Below are positions 44,850-54,088 of a stretch of 64,000 bases of DNA, one piece after another. Below the pieces are notes generated by a model. That model was not told where the DNA came from. It saw only the letters and a list, made by a program, of their open reading frames with translations, and made no database searches. A program made the translations under genes and the position numbers. Source of the DNA: Vicinamibacterales bacterium. GTDB lineage: Bacteria > Acidobacteriota > Vicinamibacteria > Vicinamibacterales > UBA8438. The stretch spans positions 39,354-103,353 of the forward strand of contig CALLXD010000034.1 in the NCBI GenBank assembly GCA_937766455.1, given 5' to 3'. The stretch's first letter is position 1; every line of letters begins with the position of its first letter.

Positions 44850-45680
44850 ATGAGAGCAATGACACGCAATCACACGAATGGACATGGACAATGGCTGGCG
44901 ACCGGCATGTTGATGCTCTGTGTGGCCGTGCCCAGCGGCGCGGCGGCTGCATCCGACGGCGACCTGCGGCAGCAGGTGCTGGAGCGGTTGTCGGACGAAG
45001 AGGCGGTCGCGGCCAAGATCGACGTGGCGGTCAACAACGACGAGGTGACCCTGACCGGGTTGCTCGCGTCGGTCTGGGAGAAGGAATGGGCGATCGAGCG
45101 GACCGAGCGCACCGACGGTGTTGCGTCCGTGGTCAGTCAGCTCACCCTCGTCGTGCCCAGGCCGGATACGGACCTGGCCAGGGCGGTAGCTGAAGCGATT
45201 GTCCGGTATCCGTATTACACGGTCTTCGACCACGTCAGTGGATTCGTCGAAAACGGGGTGGTCACGCTGCAGGGTGACGTGACGCCGGACCGGCGAAAGT
45301 CAAAGGACATTCGAGCACGTGTCTCGAAGGTGATCGGGGTGCAGGGGGTCGTGAACGAGGTCGAGACCCTGTCGCCAGCCATCAACGATGCACGGATACG
45401 GTTCGCGCTCGCGCGCCGGCTGTTCAATCACCCGTCGCTGGGTCGCTACACCGGCTATGACCCTGGTATCCACATCATCGTGAGGGGTGGCTACGTCACG
45501 CTGAAAGGCACCGTCTACGACCAGGCGGACCGGCTGATTGCGGATAGCGAGTCGCGGCGGACGTTCGGAGTCATCCGGGTTCACAACGAGTTGAAGGTGC
45601 GCGGAGCAGTGGAGGAAGTCACCGCACCACCGGCGGCTGAACCGGGGGTTGAACCACGAGTCGTCGCCGTCATCGAGTAG
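44850..45680 (+). CDS. Periplasmic protein with three BON domains (paralogue of 23824-24564)
   Basis: 276 residues. Signal peptide (WLATGMLMLCVAVPSGAAAAS), then BON units: QVLERLSDEEAVAAKIDVAVNNDEVTLTGLLAS, AEAIVRYPYYTVFDHVSGFVENGVVTLQGDV and IIVRGGYVTLKGTVYDQADRLIADSESRRTFGVIRVHNELKV. The second unit parallels NYPHYSLFDHLDGSVDNGVVSLWG in the other copy, so the two share ancestry. A tail of Pro/Glu residues ends the protein. Start 44850 was chosen for the signal peptide and the AAGGGGG upstream. Confidence 0.85.
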   Translation: MRAMTRNHTNGHGQWLATGMLMLCVAVPSGAAAASDGDLRQQVLERLSDEEAVAAKIDVAVNNDEVTLTGLLASVWEKEWAIERTERTDGVASVVSQLTLVVPRPDTDLARAVAEAIVRYPYYTVFDHVSGFVENGVVTLQGDVTPDRRKSKDIRARVSKVIGVQGVVNEVETLSPAINDARIRFALARRLFNHPSLGRYTGYDPGIHIIVRGGYVTLKGTVYDQADRLIADSESRRTFGVIRVHNELKVRGAVEEVTAPPAAEPGVEPRVVAVIE

Positions 45681-45686
45681 TGGCAC

Positions 45687-45718
45687 GCGGGTGAGCGTCT
45701 GGACACGCGCTCACCCGC
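45687..45718 (+). terminator. Strong hairpin after the BON gene
   Basis: GCGGGTGAGCG pairs perfectly with CGCTCACCCGC (11 bp, ten-base loop), six bases after the stop. There is no T-run, so it may act as an mRNA 3' stabiliser or a rho-assisted terminator. Confidence 0.5.
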
Positions 45719-45885
45719 CTCGCCCGCCAGTGCCACCATCCGGCCTGTGGTGGCAATTCCGCAGACACCAGTGAACCCGTTGACGGCCGCCTGCACAAGG
45801 CCCTCAATGCAATCCGGTTGCTCCTGCTGGTCACCAACCGGCAGTTTTGAGGATAATGCAGCGACAATTCACACGGGGGAACACC

Positions 45886-46875
45886 ATGAGACTGAGTTCC
45901 AGAACACCTATGTCGTGGTCGGTCGCGATTGCGGCCCTCGCCACCCTTGGCGTCGGCGTGACGGTTGAGACACAGGAGGGCCGTGCGCCTCGCAACCTGG
46001 AAGAGTTCGACGCCATGTTCCAGGAGCTCAACAACTGGGGCCGCTGGGGTGCCGACGACGAGCTCGGCACCATGAACCTGATCACGCCGGAGAAGACCCG
46101 ACAGGCCGCCGGGCTCGTGCAAACAGGGGTGACGGTCTCGCTGGCGCACAATCCGATACCGGGGGTTGCGCCGGACAATCCGGATGCGGCGTTCAACCAC
46201 ACCATGGGGCAGTCTCTACGCAGCGACACCTACGAGTTCACGTATCACGGGTACGGCGTCAGCCACATCGATTCGCTGTGCCACTTTCTCTGGAACGACC
46301 GGCTCTACAACGACACCCCGCCTTCGGCGAGCACCTCCGACGGGTGCGGGAAGTTTGGCATTGAGAATCTCAAGAGCGGCATTGTCACGCGCGGCATCCT
46401 GCTCGACTTTCCCCGGTTGAAAGGCGTGCCCTATCTGGAGCCGCAGACGCCCCTCTACGTCGAAGACATCGAGGCCTGGGAGCAGCAGGCCGGTGTGACC
46501 GTGTCCCCTGGCGACATCATCTTTGTCCGGACCGGGCGGTGGGCCCGTCGGGCGGCGCTCGGACCATGGCAGGTGTCTGGTAACAGCGCCGGCCTCCACG
46601 CATCGGTCTTGCCGTGGATCAAGGAGCGGGGTGTGGCGGCGGTCGGCAGTGATGTCGCGACCGACGTCATGCCGTCGCTGGTGGAGGGCGTGACGCAGCC
46701 GGTCCACACCATGCTCATCGCCGGCTTCGGTTCGAACATCTTCGACAACATGGATCTCGAAGCGCTCGCCGAGGCCGCCGCCGCCGAGAACCGCTGGGAG
46801 TTCATGCTCACCGCCGGCCCGATTCCGGTCGAGGGCGGCACCGGGTCGCCACTCAATCCCATCGCGATCTTCTAG
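45886..46875 (+). CDS. Cyclase-family (kynurenine-formamidase-like) metal hydrolase, exported
   Basis: 329 residues. Signal peptide (SWSVAIAALATLGVGVTVETQ), then RWGADDELGTMNLITPEKTRQAAGLVQTGVTVSL, the standard opening of large cyclase-family proteins. The metal motif appears as YGVSHIDSLCHFLW (HxDxxxH), followed by GDIIFVRTGRWARR and SDVATDVMPSLVEGVTQPVHTMLIAGFG. The family hydrolyses amides or lactones such as N-formylkynurenine; the substrate here is unknown. GGGGG precedes the chosen ATG; the ORF start at 45847 is less likely. Confidence 0.82.
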   Translation: MRLSSRTPMSWSVAIAALATLGVGVTVETQEGRAPRNLEEFDAMFQELNNWGRWGADDELGTMNLITPEKTRQAAGLVQTGVTVSLAHNPIPGVAPDNPDAAFNHTMGQSLRSDTYEFTYHGYGVSHIDSLCHFLWNDRLYNDTPPSASTSDGCGKFGIENLKSGIVTRGILLDFPRLKGVPYLEPQTPLYVEDIEAWEQQAGVTVSPGDIIFVRTGRWARRAALGPWQVSGNSAGLHASVLPWIKERGVAAVGSDVATDVMPSLVEGVTQPVHTMLIAGFGSNIFDNMDLEALAEAAAAENRWEFMLTAGPIPVEGGTGSPLNPIAIF

Positions 46876-47016
46876 CGGTCGGGCGGGGCTTCGGTCGGTA
46901 GAGTGCACACGCTGATCCCGAGGTCCTTCAGCCCGCCAGATCCGTGCGCACGTAGGACCACGCTGCGAGCCGGCCCGGCGGAGCCCATCCTGTAATACAC
47001 TGGACGCTCAGATCAC

Positions 47017-49488
47017 ATGGAGCGCGATACGAACCGACAGCAGGTCGTCGGCTGGGCGCACGGCGTCAGCGCCGTGGCGCGAGTCGTGGCCACGTCTGTC
47101 GTGCTACTCGCGTTGACGCCGGCCGCGCCGTTGGCGCAGGTCGGCAGCGCCGCCCCTCAGACGCTCGAGTGGCAGCGCGATTTTCTTGATCAGTACTGCG
47201 TCGCCTGTCACAACGATCGCGCCCAGATGGCGGGGCTGACGCTGCAGACGGTGGCCCTGCAGCGCGTGGGTCATCCAGCAGAAGACGATGCGGTCGTCTG
47301 GGAAAAGGTCATCCGGAAGCTGCGAGCCCAATCGATGCCGCCGGTCGGTCGACGTCGGCCCGAGCCGGCCGCGTACGAGCGCATGGCGTCGTGGCTCGAA
47401 GGGACCATTGATGCGTCGGCCGCCGCCACGCCGAACCCCGGTCGTCCGGTGGTGCACCGGCTGAACCGCGCGGAGTATACGAATGCGATTCGCGACCTGC
47501 TCACCCTCGACATTGATGGTCGCGAATGGCTGCCGGCCGACGACTCGGGATACGGATTCGACAACATCGCCGACGTGCTGTCGCTGTCGCCCAGCCTGCT
47601 CGAGCGCTACATGATCGCCGCGGCGGGCATCAGTCAGATCGCCGTAGGGGACCCCGCACTTCGTCCGACCCGGCAGACCTATCGCACCCGTCCCACCTTC
47701 ATCCAGGAAGGCCGGATGAGCGATGACCTCCCGTTTGGCAGTCGTGGCGGTCTGTCGGTGAAGCACTACTTCCCGGTCGACGGCGAGTATCGCGTCAAGA
47801 TCCGACTGCAGCGGACCCACGCGAATCAGATCAAGGGCCTGTCCGAGGCCAACACGGTCGAGGTGCGGCTGGACCGCGAGCGGTTCACGACATTCACCGT
47901 GGGCGGCGATGGCGTGATCAACCCATGGGGAGCCGTCATGGCGGCGTCCGCCTACGAGCAGACCGCCGACGAGGGGCTCGAGTTCTCGCTCGACGTGGTG
48001 GCAGGCACACGGACCATCGGCGTGACGTTCCCCGAGAAGCGCGGGCTGTCGGAAGGCGTGCTCGAGCCACGGCTGTCGTCTGCCTCCTACGAGTTTGCTG
48101 GCGACCGCGACGCGTCGATGGCGGTCGACTCCATCGAAATAAGCGGCCCATACGATGGCGTCCGGCCGGCCGAGACCCCGAGCCGGAGCCGCATCTTTAC
48201 CTGCACTCCCGCCGGGGAGGCAGGCCCCGACGAACAGGCCGCGTGCGCCACCGAGATTTTGGCGACCCTGGCCCGCGGGGCGTTCCGGCGCCCGGTGGAC
48301 GAGGGCGACGTGGAGATCCTGCTGGGGTTCTATCGGACTGGGCAGGCAGAGGGTGGCTTCGACCGTGGCATCCAGAAGGCGCTGCGCGCGCTGCTGGTCG
48401 ACCCCGAGTTTCTCTTTCGCATCGATACCGCGGGCGAGCCCGCGGGGACCGAGCCGGGCGCGGCCTACGCCATCAGCGACATCGAGCTGGCCTCCCGGTT
48501 GTCGTTCTTTCTCTGGAGCAGTATTCCGGACGACGAACTGCTCACGCTGGCCGAGCAGCGGCGGCTCACCGAACCGGACGTGCTGGAGTCCCAGATCCGA
48601 CGCATGGTCGACGACCCACGGTCGTCCGCGCTGGTCGAGAACTTCGGTGGCCAGTGGCTGTATCTGCGTAACCTGCCGGGCGTCAGACCGGACCCCGACG
48701 CGTACCCCGAATTCGACGACAACCTGCGCGACGCGTTCCGTACCGAGACCGAACTGTTTCTCGACAGTCAGATCCGGGCCGACAAGAGCGTGGTCGACCT
48801 GTTGACCGCCGACTACACCTTCGTCAACGCGCGGCTGGCCGAGCACTACGGCATGGCCGGCGTGCACGGGAACCATTTCCGACGGGTGCCAGTGAGCGAC
48901 GGTTTGCGGTCTGGGCTGCTCGGGCACGGGAGCATCCTCACTGCGACCTCCTATCCCAACCGGACGTCCCCGACGTTGCGCGGCAAATGGGTACTAGAGA
49001 ATCTGCTCGGCGCGCCGCCGCCCGCGCCGCCGCCGGATGTGCCTGACCTGGCGGACAGCGACGCGGTGAGCCCACGGTCGGTGCGTGAGCGACTCGAAGC
49101 GCATCGGGCGAATCCGGTGTGCGCGAGTTGCCATGCGCAGATGGACCCGCTGGGTCTCGCGCTGGAACCGTTCGACGCCATCGGCGGCGTCCGGACCCAC
49201 GATGGAGAGAGCCCGATCGACGCGTCAGCCACGCTCCCCGACGGGTCGTCGTTCGAGGGGCCGGCGGGGATCCGCGAGCACCTGGTCCGTCAGCCAGACC
49301 GATTCGTATCATCACTGACCGAGAAATTGCTGACCTATGCGCTGGGGCGTGGGCTCGAAGCCTACGACGCGCCAGCCGTGCGCCGGATCGTCAGGAGCGC
49401 GGAGGCGGAGGAGTATCGCTGGTCGGCGCTCGTGCGCGGTATCGTCGAGAGCGTGCCGTTTCGGATGAGGAGAGCACCCCAACCATGA
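47017..49488 (+). CDS. DUF1592-family multidomain cytochrome-like protein
   Basis: 823 residues, exported (ATSVVLLALTPAAPLAQ). Domains in order: a haem-binding-type CVACHN near residue 66; DUF1587 (HRLNRAEYTNAIRDLLTLD); a carbohydrate-binding-like beta region (VKHYFPVDGEYRVKIRLQ); DUF1595 (LARGAFRRPVDEGDVEILLGFY); DUF1592 (SDIELASRLSFFLWSSIPDDELL); DUF1588 (SILTATSYPNRTSPTLRGKWVLENLLG) with a second CASCHAQMDPLG; and DUF1585 (REHLVRQPDRFVSSLTEKLLTYALGRGLE). The set is common in Planctomycetes and Acidobacteria; its biochemical role is not established. Its stop overlaps the DUF1552 start by four bases. Confidence 0.93.
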   Translation: MERDTNRQQVVGWAHGVSAVARVVATSVVLLALTPAAPLAQVGSAAPQTLEWQRDFLDQYCVACHNDRAQMAGLTLQTVALQRVGHPAEDDAVVWEKVIRKLRAQSMPPVGRRRPEPAAYERMASWLEGTIDASAAATPNPGRPVVHRLNRAEYTNAIRDLLTLDIDGREWLPADDSGYGFDNIADVLSLSPSLLERYMIAAAGISQIAVGDPALRPTRQTYRTRPTFIQEGRMSDDLPFGSRGGLSVKHYFPVDGEYRVKIRLQRTHANQIKGLSEANTVEVRLDRERFTTFTVGGDGVINPWGAVMAASAYEQTADEGLEFSLDVVAGTRTIGVTFPEKRGLSEGVLEPRLSSASYEFAGDRDASMAVDSIEISGPYDGVRPAETPSRSRIFTCTPAGEAGPDEQAACATEILATLARGAFRRPVDEGDVEILLGFYRTGQAEGGFDRGIQKALRALLVDPEFLFRIDTAGEPAGTEPGAAYAISDIELASRLSFFLWSSIPDDELLTLAEQRRLTEPDVLESQIRRMVDDPRSSALVENFGGQWLYLRNLPGVRPDPDAYPEFDDNLRDAFRTETELFLDSQIRADKSVVDLLTADYTFVNARLAEHYGMAGVHGNHFRRVPVSDGLRSGLLGHGSILTATSYPNRTSPTLRGKWVLENLLGAPPPAPPPDVPDLADSDAVSPRSVRERLEAHRANPVCASCHAQMDPLGLALEPFDAIGGVRTHDGESPIDASATLPDGSSFEGPAGIREHLVRQPDRFVSSLTEKLLTYALGRGLEAYDAPAVRRIVRSAEAEEYRWSALVRGIVESVPFRMRRAPQP

Positions 49489-50843
49489 TCATCACCAAGA
49501 TGCATCTGCCGCGTCGCACCTTCCTGCGTGGGCTGGGGGCGACCCTGGCGCTGCCACTGCTGGACTCCATGGTGCCGGCGCTGACCCCGGTCGGGCTGAC
49601 CGCCGCGCAGCCGGTGCGCCGATTGGGCATTGTCTACGTCCCGAACGGCGTCTACATGCAGCACTGGACCCCGTCCGCGGCCGGTCGCGGGTTCGCACTG
49701 CCCTCGAGCATGGCCCCCCTGGCCGGGTATCGCGACGAGATGCTGGTACTGTCCGGGCTCTCGAACAAGATGGGTGACGCCTGGCCCGGCGAAGGCGCAG
49801 GGGACCACGCGCGTGCGGCCGGGTCCTACCTGACCGGGGTGCATCCGAAGAAGACCGAAGGGGCCGACCTGCGCGCCGGCCTGTCGATGGACCAGATTGC
49901 GGCCAGGACGCTGGGTACCCAGACGCAACTGGCGTCGCTGGAGCTGTCGCTCGAATCGCGCGAGAACGTCGGGTCGTGCGACCCCGGCTATGCCTGCGCG
50001 TATGCCAACACGCTGTGTTGGAGCAGCCCCACGACGCCACTGCCGATGGAGAACAACCCGCGCGTGGTGTTCGAGCGGCTGTTCGGTGGCAACCAAAGCA
50101 CCGACCCCGAGGCGTGGCGTGCGCGTCGTGAAGAGGACCGCAGCATTCTCGACGCTGTTGGCGACAAGGTGTCGCGTCTCCAGGGCGACCTCGGACAGCG
50201 GGACCGTCGCAAGCTCGACGAGTATCTCGAAGCGATCCGCGACGCCGAGCGGCGTATCCAGATGGCCGAGTCACAAAGCGAGCGCGATCTCCCGGTGGTC
50301 GACCAGCCAGCCGGGGTGCCCGCGACCTTCGAGGAACACGCCAAGATCATGTACGACCTGCAGCTGCTGGCCTTCCAGGCCGACCTCACGCGGGTCATCA
50401 CCTTCATGGTCGGGCACGAGACCAGCCAGCGGGCGTATCCGGAAATCGGCGTGCCGGATGCGCACCACCCCCTGTCGCATCATGGCGGAAGTGCGGAAAA
50501 GATCGAAAAGCTGATCAAGGTGAACCGGTATCACGTCGAGATGTTCACCTACTATCTCGACCGCTTGCGCGCCACGCAGGACGGCGATGGCTCGCTGCTC
50601 GACCAGACCATGGTGCTCTACGGCAGCGGGATGAGCGATGGCAACGGGCACCTGCACCACGACCTCCCGACACTGCTCGTTGGCAAGGGCGCCGGCGCGA
50701 TCGACGGTGGACGCCATCTCGTGTATCCCCGCGAGCGTGAAACACCCGTCGCCAACCTGTTCGTCAGCATGCTCGACAAACTCGGCGTGCCGATTGACAC
50801 GCTCGGCGACAGCACCGGCCGCATCGAACCCCTGTCGCTCTAG
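49485..50843 (+). CDS. DUF1552 protein, Tat-exported
   Basis: 452 residues from ATG 49485, which overlaps the DUF1592 stop (ATGA). The N-terminus LPRRTFLRGLGATLALPLLDSM is a twin-Arg signal. The body is typical DUF1552: RLGIVYVPNGVYMQHWTP, LSGLSNKMGDAWPGEGAGDHARAAGSYLTGV, RKLDEYLEAIRDAERRIQ, YDLQLLAFQADLTRVITFMVGHETSQRAYPEIG and LYGSGMSDGNGHLHHDLPTLLVGKGAG. The fold is related to the DUF1501/sulfatase-like alkaline phosphatase group. It always accompanies DUF1592 in the lineages I know, so the two probably act together on an extracellular polymer or substrate. Confidence 0.9.
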   Translation: MIITKMHLPRRTFLRGLGATLALPLLDSMVPALTPVGLTAAQPVRRLGIVYVPNGVYMQHWTPSAAGRGFALPSSMAPLAGYRDEMLVLSGLSNKMGDAWPGEGAGDHARAAGSYLTGVHPKKTEGADLRAGLSMDQIAARTLGTQTQLASLELSLESRENVGSCDPGYACAYANTLCWSSPTTPLPMENNPRVVFERLFGGNQSTDPEAWRARREEDRSILDAVGDKVSRLQGDLGQRDRRKLDEYLEAIRDAERRIQMAESQSERDLPVVDQPAGVPATFEEHAKIMYDLQLLAFQADLTRVITFMVGHETSQRAYPEIGVPDAHHPLSHHGGSAEKIEKLIKVNRYHVEMFTYYLDRLRATQDGDGSLLDQTMVLYGSGMSDGNGHLHHDLPTLLVGKGAGAIDGGRHLVYPRERETPVANLFVSMLDKLGVPIDTLGDSTGRIEPLSL

Positions 50844-50849
50844 AAAGAC

Positions 50850-52274
50850 ATGGCACTGTCACCTCTTCGTTGCGCGACCGTCGCCCTGGCGACGTGGGCG
50901 TTTCTGCCCGCAGGGATTCCTCAAGCGGCAGGCGCCGCGGTCGACGCCCCGGTCGCCGATGCGGCCCAACGAAACAACCCCGACGCGGTCATCGCCCTGC
51001 TGGACACGGGCGGCAACCCGAATGAGTCACAGCCGGACGGAGCCACCCCGCTGCACTGGGCGGTGCATTGGGAGGCCGCCGACCTCGTCGAACGCCTGAT
51101 TCTGGATGGCGCCGAGGTCGATGCGGTGAACGACCTGGGCGTGTCCGCGCTGGCCATCGCCTGCCGCAACGGCAGCACGCCGATGGTCGACCTGCTGGTG
51201 GACGCTGCCGCGAGCGTGTTCATCACCGAACCCAGCGGCGAGACCGCGCTGATGACCTGTGCACGCACCGGGACGGTGGGGGCCGTCGGGCGGCTCTTGG
51301 ATGCCGGTGCCGACGTGGACGCGCGTGAACAGGCCAGCGGCCAGACCGCGCTGATGTGGGCCGCGTCTGGTGGCCATGCCGATGTCGTGCGTGCGCTGCT
51401 CGCGTCGGGCCCAGGCTCAGGCGTCGAGGTGGACGCCCGCTCTGGCGGCGCGTTCACGCCGCTGTTGTTCGCGGCCCGCGCGGGGTCGTTGGAGACGACG
51501 CGACAGCTCATCGACGCGGGCGCGGACGTCAATGTCACGACCGAGGCTGGCTACAGCCCGCTCCTCGTGGCCGCCGCCAGCGTCGACGCCATTACCGGTA
51601 GCGACTACCGTCTCGTGGAAGCCCCGAGCGAGCACGAGGCGGTGGGCGGCTTGCTGCTCGAACACGGGGCGGATGCGAATCAGGCCGACCAGTACGGCAT
51701 GACCCCGCTGCACTTTGCGGTCGAGATGCGGAAGCCGGGGCTGTTGCGGGCGTTGCTGGCGCACGGCGCCGACCCAGACCGGCAGTTGACGGGCGGTCTG
51801 CCGTTCCGTCGGGGCGACTACGTGGGGCGCGGCGCCTACGACGAGGCGACCCCGTTCTGGCTGGCCGCGCGCCTGGGCGACGTGCCCACCATGCGGGTGC
51901 TGCTAGAGGCGGGCGCCAACCCTCATCTCCCGGCGGCTCGTGGCGTGACGCCCTTACTGGTGGCGTCCGGTCTGACCCAAAGCGACTCGCGGATGGTGGC
52001 GGAGTCGGAGTTGCTCAAGGCGGTCAGGATGCTGGTGCTGGAGGTAGGCGTCGATGTGCGCGAGGTCGCTTCGAATGGCCAGACCGCCGTCCACGGTGCC
52101 GCCGGTGTCTCCGGCAACGACCTCATCCGGTTTCTGGTGGAGCAGGGGGCAGACCCCCTGGCTGAGGATGGTAGGGGCAGCACTCCCCACGACGTGGCCA
52201 TCCGCACCCTCCGACCCCGTCCGGTGACCGCCGCGCTCTTGCTGCAACTCGCCGGACACACCGGCGCACCTTAA
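50850..52274 (+). CDS. Exported ankyrin-repeat protein
   Basis: 474 residues with a signal peptide (CATVALATWAFLPAGIPQAAGA). About ten ankyrin repeats follow with the TPLHxA consensus: GATPLHWAVHWEAADLVERLILDGAEVDAV, GETALMTCARTGTVGAVGRLLDAGADVDAR, GMTPLHFAVEMRKPGLLRALLAHGADP and GQTAVHGAAGVSGNDLIRFLVEQGADP. It starts six bases after the DUF1552 stop, so the three genes form one operon. Ankyrin arrays bind proteins; a scaffold role for the DUF1592/DUF1552 pair is an inference from position. Confidence 0.88.
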   Translation: MALSPLRCATVALATWAFLPAGIPQAAGAAVDAPVADAAQRNNPDAVIALLDTGGNPNESQPDGATPLHWAVHWEAADLVERLILDGAEVDAVNDLGVSALAIACRNGSTPMVDLLVDAAASVFITEPSGETALMTCARTGTVGAVGRLLDAGADVDAREQASGQTALMWAASGGHADVVRALLASGPGSGVEVDARSGGAFTPLLFAARAGSLETTRQLIDAGADVNVTTEAGYSPLLVAAASVDAITGSDYRLVEAPSEHEAVGGLLLEHGADANQADQYGMTPLHFAVEMRKPGLLRALLAHGADPDRQLTGGLPFRRGDYVGRGAYDEATPFWLAARLGDVPTMRVLLEAGANPHLPAARGVTPLLVASGLTQSDSRMVAESELLKAVRMLVLEVGVDVREVASNGQTAVHGAAGVSGNDLIRFLVEQGADPLAEDGRGSTPHDVAIRTLRPRPVTAALLLQLAGHTGAP

Positions 52275-52291
52275 ACCGCCAGCGCGTCGTG

Positions 52292-54052
52292 CTATTCCGG
52301 TAGCGCGAAGATGAATAGGTTGTTGCCGTCGCTCGGGCGCATCCCCGTGATCCGGTTCATCACCCCGGTGTTCAACGAGCGTCCCGTGCTGATCGCCACA
52401 TACTGCCGATCGTCGACGGTGTAGGTCATCGGGAATCCGGTCACCGGCGACCCGAGGTTGATTTCCCAGAGCAGCGCACCGGTGTTCTGGTTCAGCGCCT
52501 TGAAGCGACCGTTGCCGTCCCCGCCGAAGATCAGTTCGCCGCCGGTGGCCAGGAGCGACATCGTGAACGCCTCCTGGTCGTGGGTCCAGGCGGTTTCGCC
52601 CGTTTCGACGGAAATCGCCTGAATGGTGCCGACCTTGTCCACGCCCGGCGCGAGCTGTGTCCGCCCGATCAGCGAATACCACCCGTTCCCGGCCTCGGCC
52701 AGCAACCGACTACAGGTGTGGCGCAACGGCATGTACATGTGGTTGGTCAACGGGCTGTAGGCGCCCGCCTCCCAGTCCTTGCCCCCTTGCATGGTGGGGC
52801 AGGTCATGACCTCTTGCCCATCGCGGGTGAACACGACTTCCGAGTTTTCGGTGACCACGCCGGTGGCCCCGTCAATGTTACTCACCACGTTCTGGCCGAC
52901 GCTCGGGGTGGCCCAGAGGAATTCACCGGTCGCGCGGTCCAGCGTGTAGATGATGCCGGTCTTGCCCGGGATGCCGGTCACCACCTGCCGCTGTTCGCCA
53001 GGACGAATCCGCGGATTGATCCAGCTCACGGCATCGGCACTGGGTGCCACGGCGGTGTCCACCAAGAGCCGCTCAAACGGGTGGTCGAGATCCCAGTGGT
53101 CATTCAGGTGCTGGTAGTACCAGGTGATCTCGCCGGTGTCGGCATCGAGCGCCAATGTCGAGTTGTGGTACAGGTGCGTGTTGTTGATGCCACCCACCAG
53201 GAACTTCGGCGCCGGCGAGGTGACCGACGTGCCGATGTAGATCAGGTTCAGCGCGGGGTCGAAGCTAGGGACCATCCACGCGCCCACGTGTCGACGGTCT
53301 TCATACGGCACGTCGCCCCAGGTCTCGTCGCCCGGCTCACCGGGCCGCGGAATCGTCCGCCTGCGCCATAGCTCTTCGCCAGTCGTCGCGTCGTGGGCGG
53401 TGATCACACAGGCGTCCGGACCCGCCGTCGGCATACAGCCCCGTCCAGAGATGATCTTGCCGTTGGCGATGATGGGACCAGACGACTGGTGGGCCGGCAG
53501 CGTCTGGTAGTCGAGAATCTCGGTCTCCCAGACCAACTCGCCCGATGTGGCGTCCAGCGCGAACACGAAATCGTCGGCGCTCGTGTCGATGATCAGGTTG
53601 CCGTAGATGGCCAGGTTCCGGTTGATGGTGTTCAGCGTCGGCGTGACGTACTCGTCCAGGTCGTCCGGAAGATCGCGTCTGTACTCCCACCGGAGGTCGC
53701 CGGTGACCGCGTCAAGCGCCTGGATGACGTCCCCGGGGTTCGGCATGTACATCACGCCGTCATACACCAGCGGGGTGCCCTGGTTGCTGCCCACGGTCAG
53801 GGCGCGCGTCCAGACCATCCGCAGGTCGTCGACGTTGCTGGTGTCAATCTGGTCGAGTGGGCTGTAGCCCCAACTGTCGAGCGTCCGCCGCCACGTCAGC
53901 CAGTCTCCCGGCGCCGGATCCTGGAGCATGGCGTCGGTCACCGGAGTGAAGGCGGCCCCCGTCTGCGCCAGGGCTGCGCAGGGAAGCACCGTTCCCACCG
54001 CCACGGTCAGCGCCAGAAGCCCAAGTCGCAGCGTTGCGCGTGACTGAATCAT
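52292..54052 (-). CDS. PQQ-dependent dehydrogenase, alcohol-dehydrogenase-like
   Basis: 586 residues, exported (LALTVAVGTVLPCAALAQT). Propeller repeats include DWLTWRRTLDSWGYSPLDQIDTSNVDDLRMVW, DAVTGDLRWEYRR, DATSGELVWETEI, DADTGEITWYYQHLND and NQNTGALLWEINLGSPV. The catalytic region LNDHWDLDHPFERLLVD has a DxD. It lacks a vicinal Cys pair in the usual place. The C-terminal FPMTYTVDDRQYVAISTG is standard. Probable periplasmic oxidation of an alcohol; the substrate is unknown. It converges with the ankyrin gene and lies downstream of the esterase gene on the same strand. Confidence 0.88.
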   Translation of the reverse strand: MIQSRATLRLGLLALTVAVGTVLPCAALAQTGAAFTPVTDAMLQDPAPGDWLTWRRTLDSWGYSPLDQIDTSNVDDLRMVWTRALTVGSNQGTPLVYDGVMYMPNPGDVIQALDAVTGDLRWEYRRDLPDDLDEYVTPTLNTINRNLAIYGNLIIDTSADDFVFALDATSGELVWETEILDYQTLPAHQSSGPIIANGKIISGRGCMPTAGPDACVITAHDATTGEELWRRRTIPRPGEPGDETWGDVPYEDRRHVGAWMVPSFDPALNLIYIGTSVTSPAPKFLVGGINNTHLYHNSTLALDADTGEITWYYQHLNDHWDLDHPFERLLVDTAVAPSADAVSWINPRIRPGEQRQVVTGIPGKTGIIYTLDRATGEFLWATPSVGQNVVSNIDGATGVVTENSEVVFTRDGQEVMTCPTMQGGKDWEAGAYSPLTNHMYMPLRHTCSRLLAEAGNGWYSLIGRTQLAPGVDKVGTIQAISVETGETAWTHDQEAFTMSLLATGGELIFGGDGNGRFKALNQNTGALLWEINLGSPVTGFPMTYTVDDRQYVAISTGRSLNTGVMNRITGMRPSDGNNLFIFALPE

Positions 54053-54088
54053 CTGGATATGTCCTCGTTCCGACGCACGGTGTAGTCG

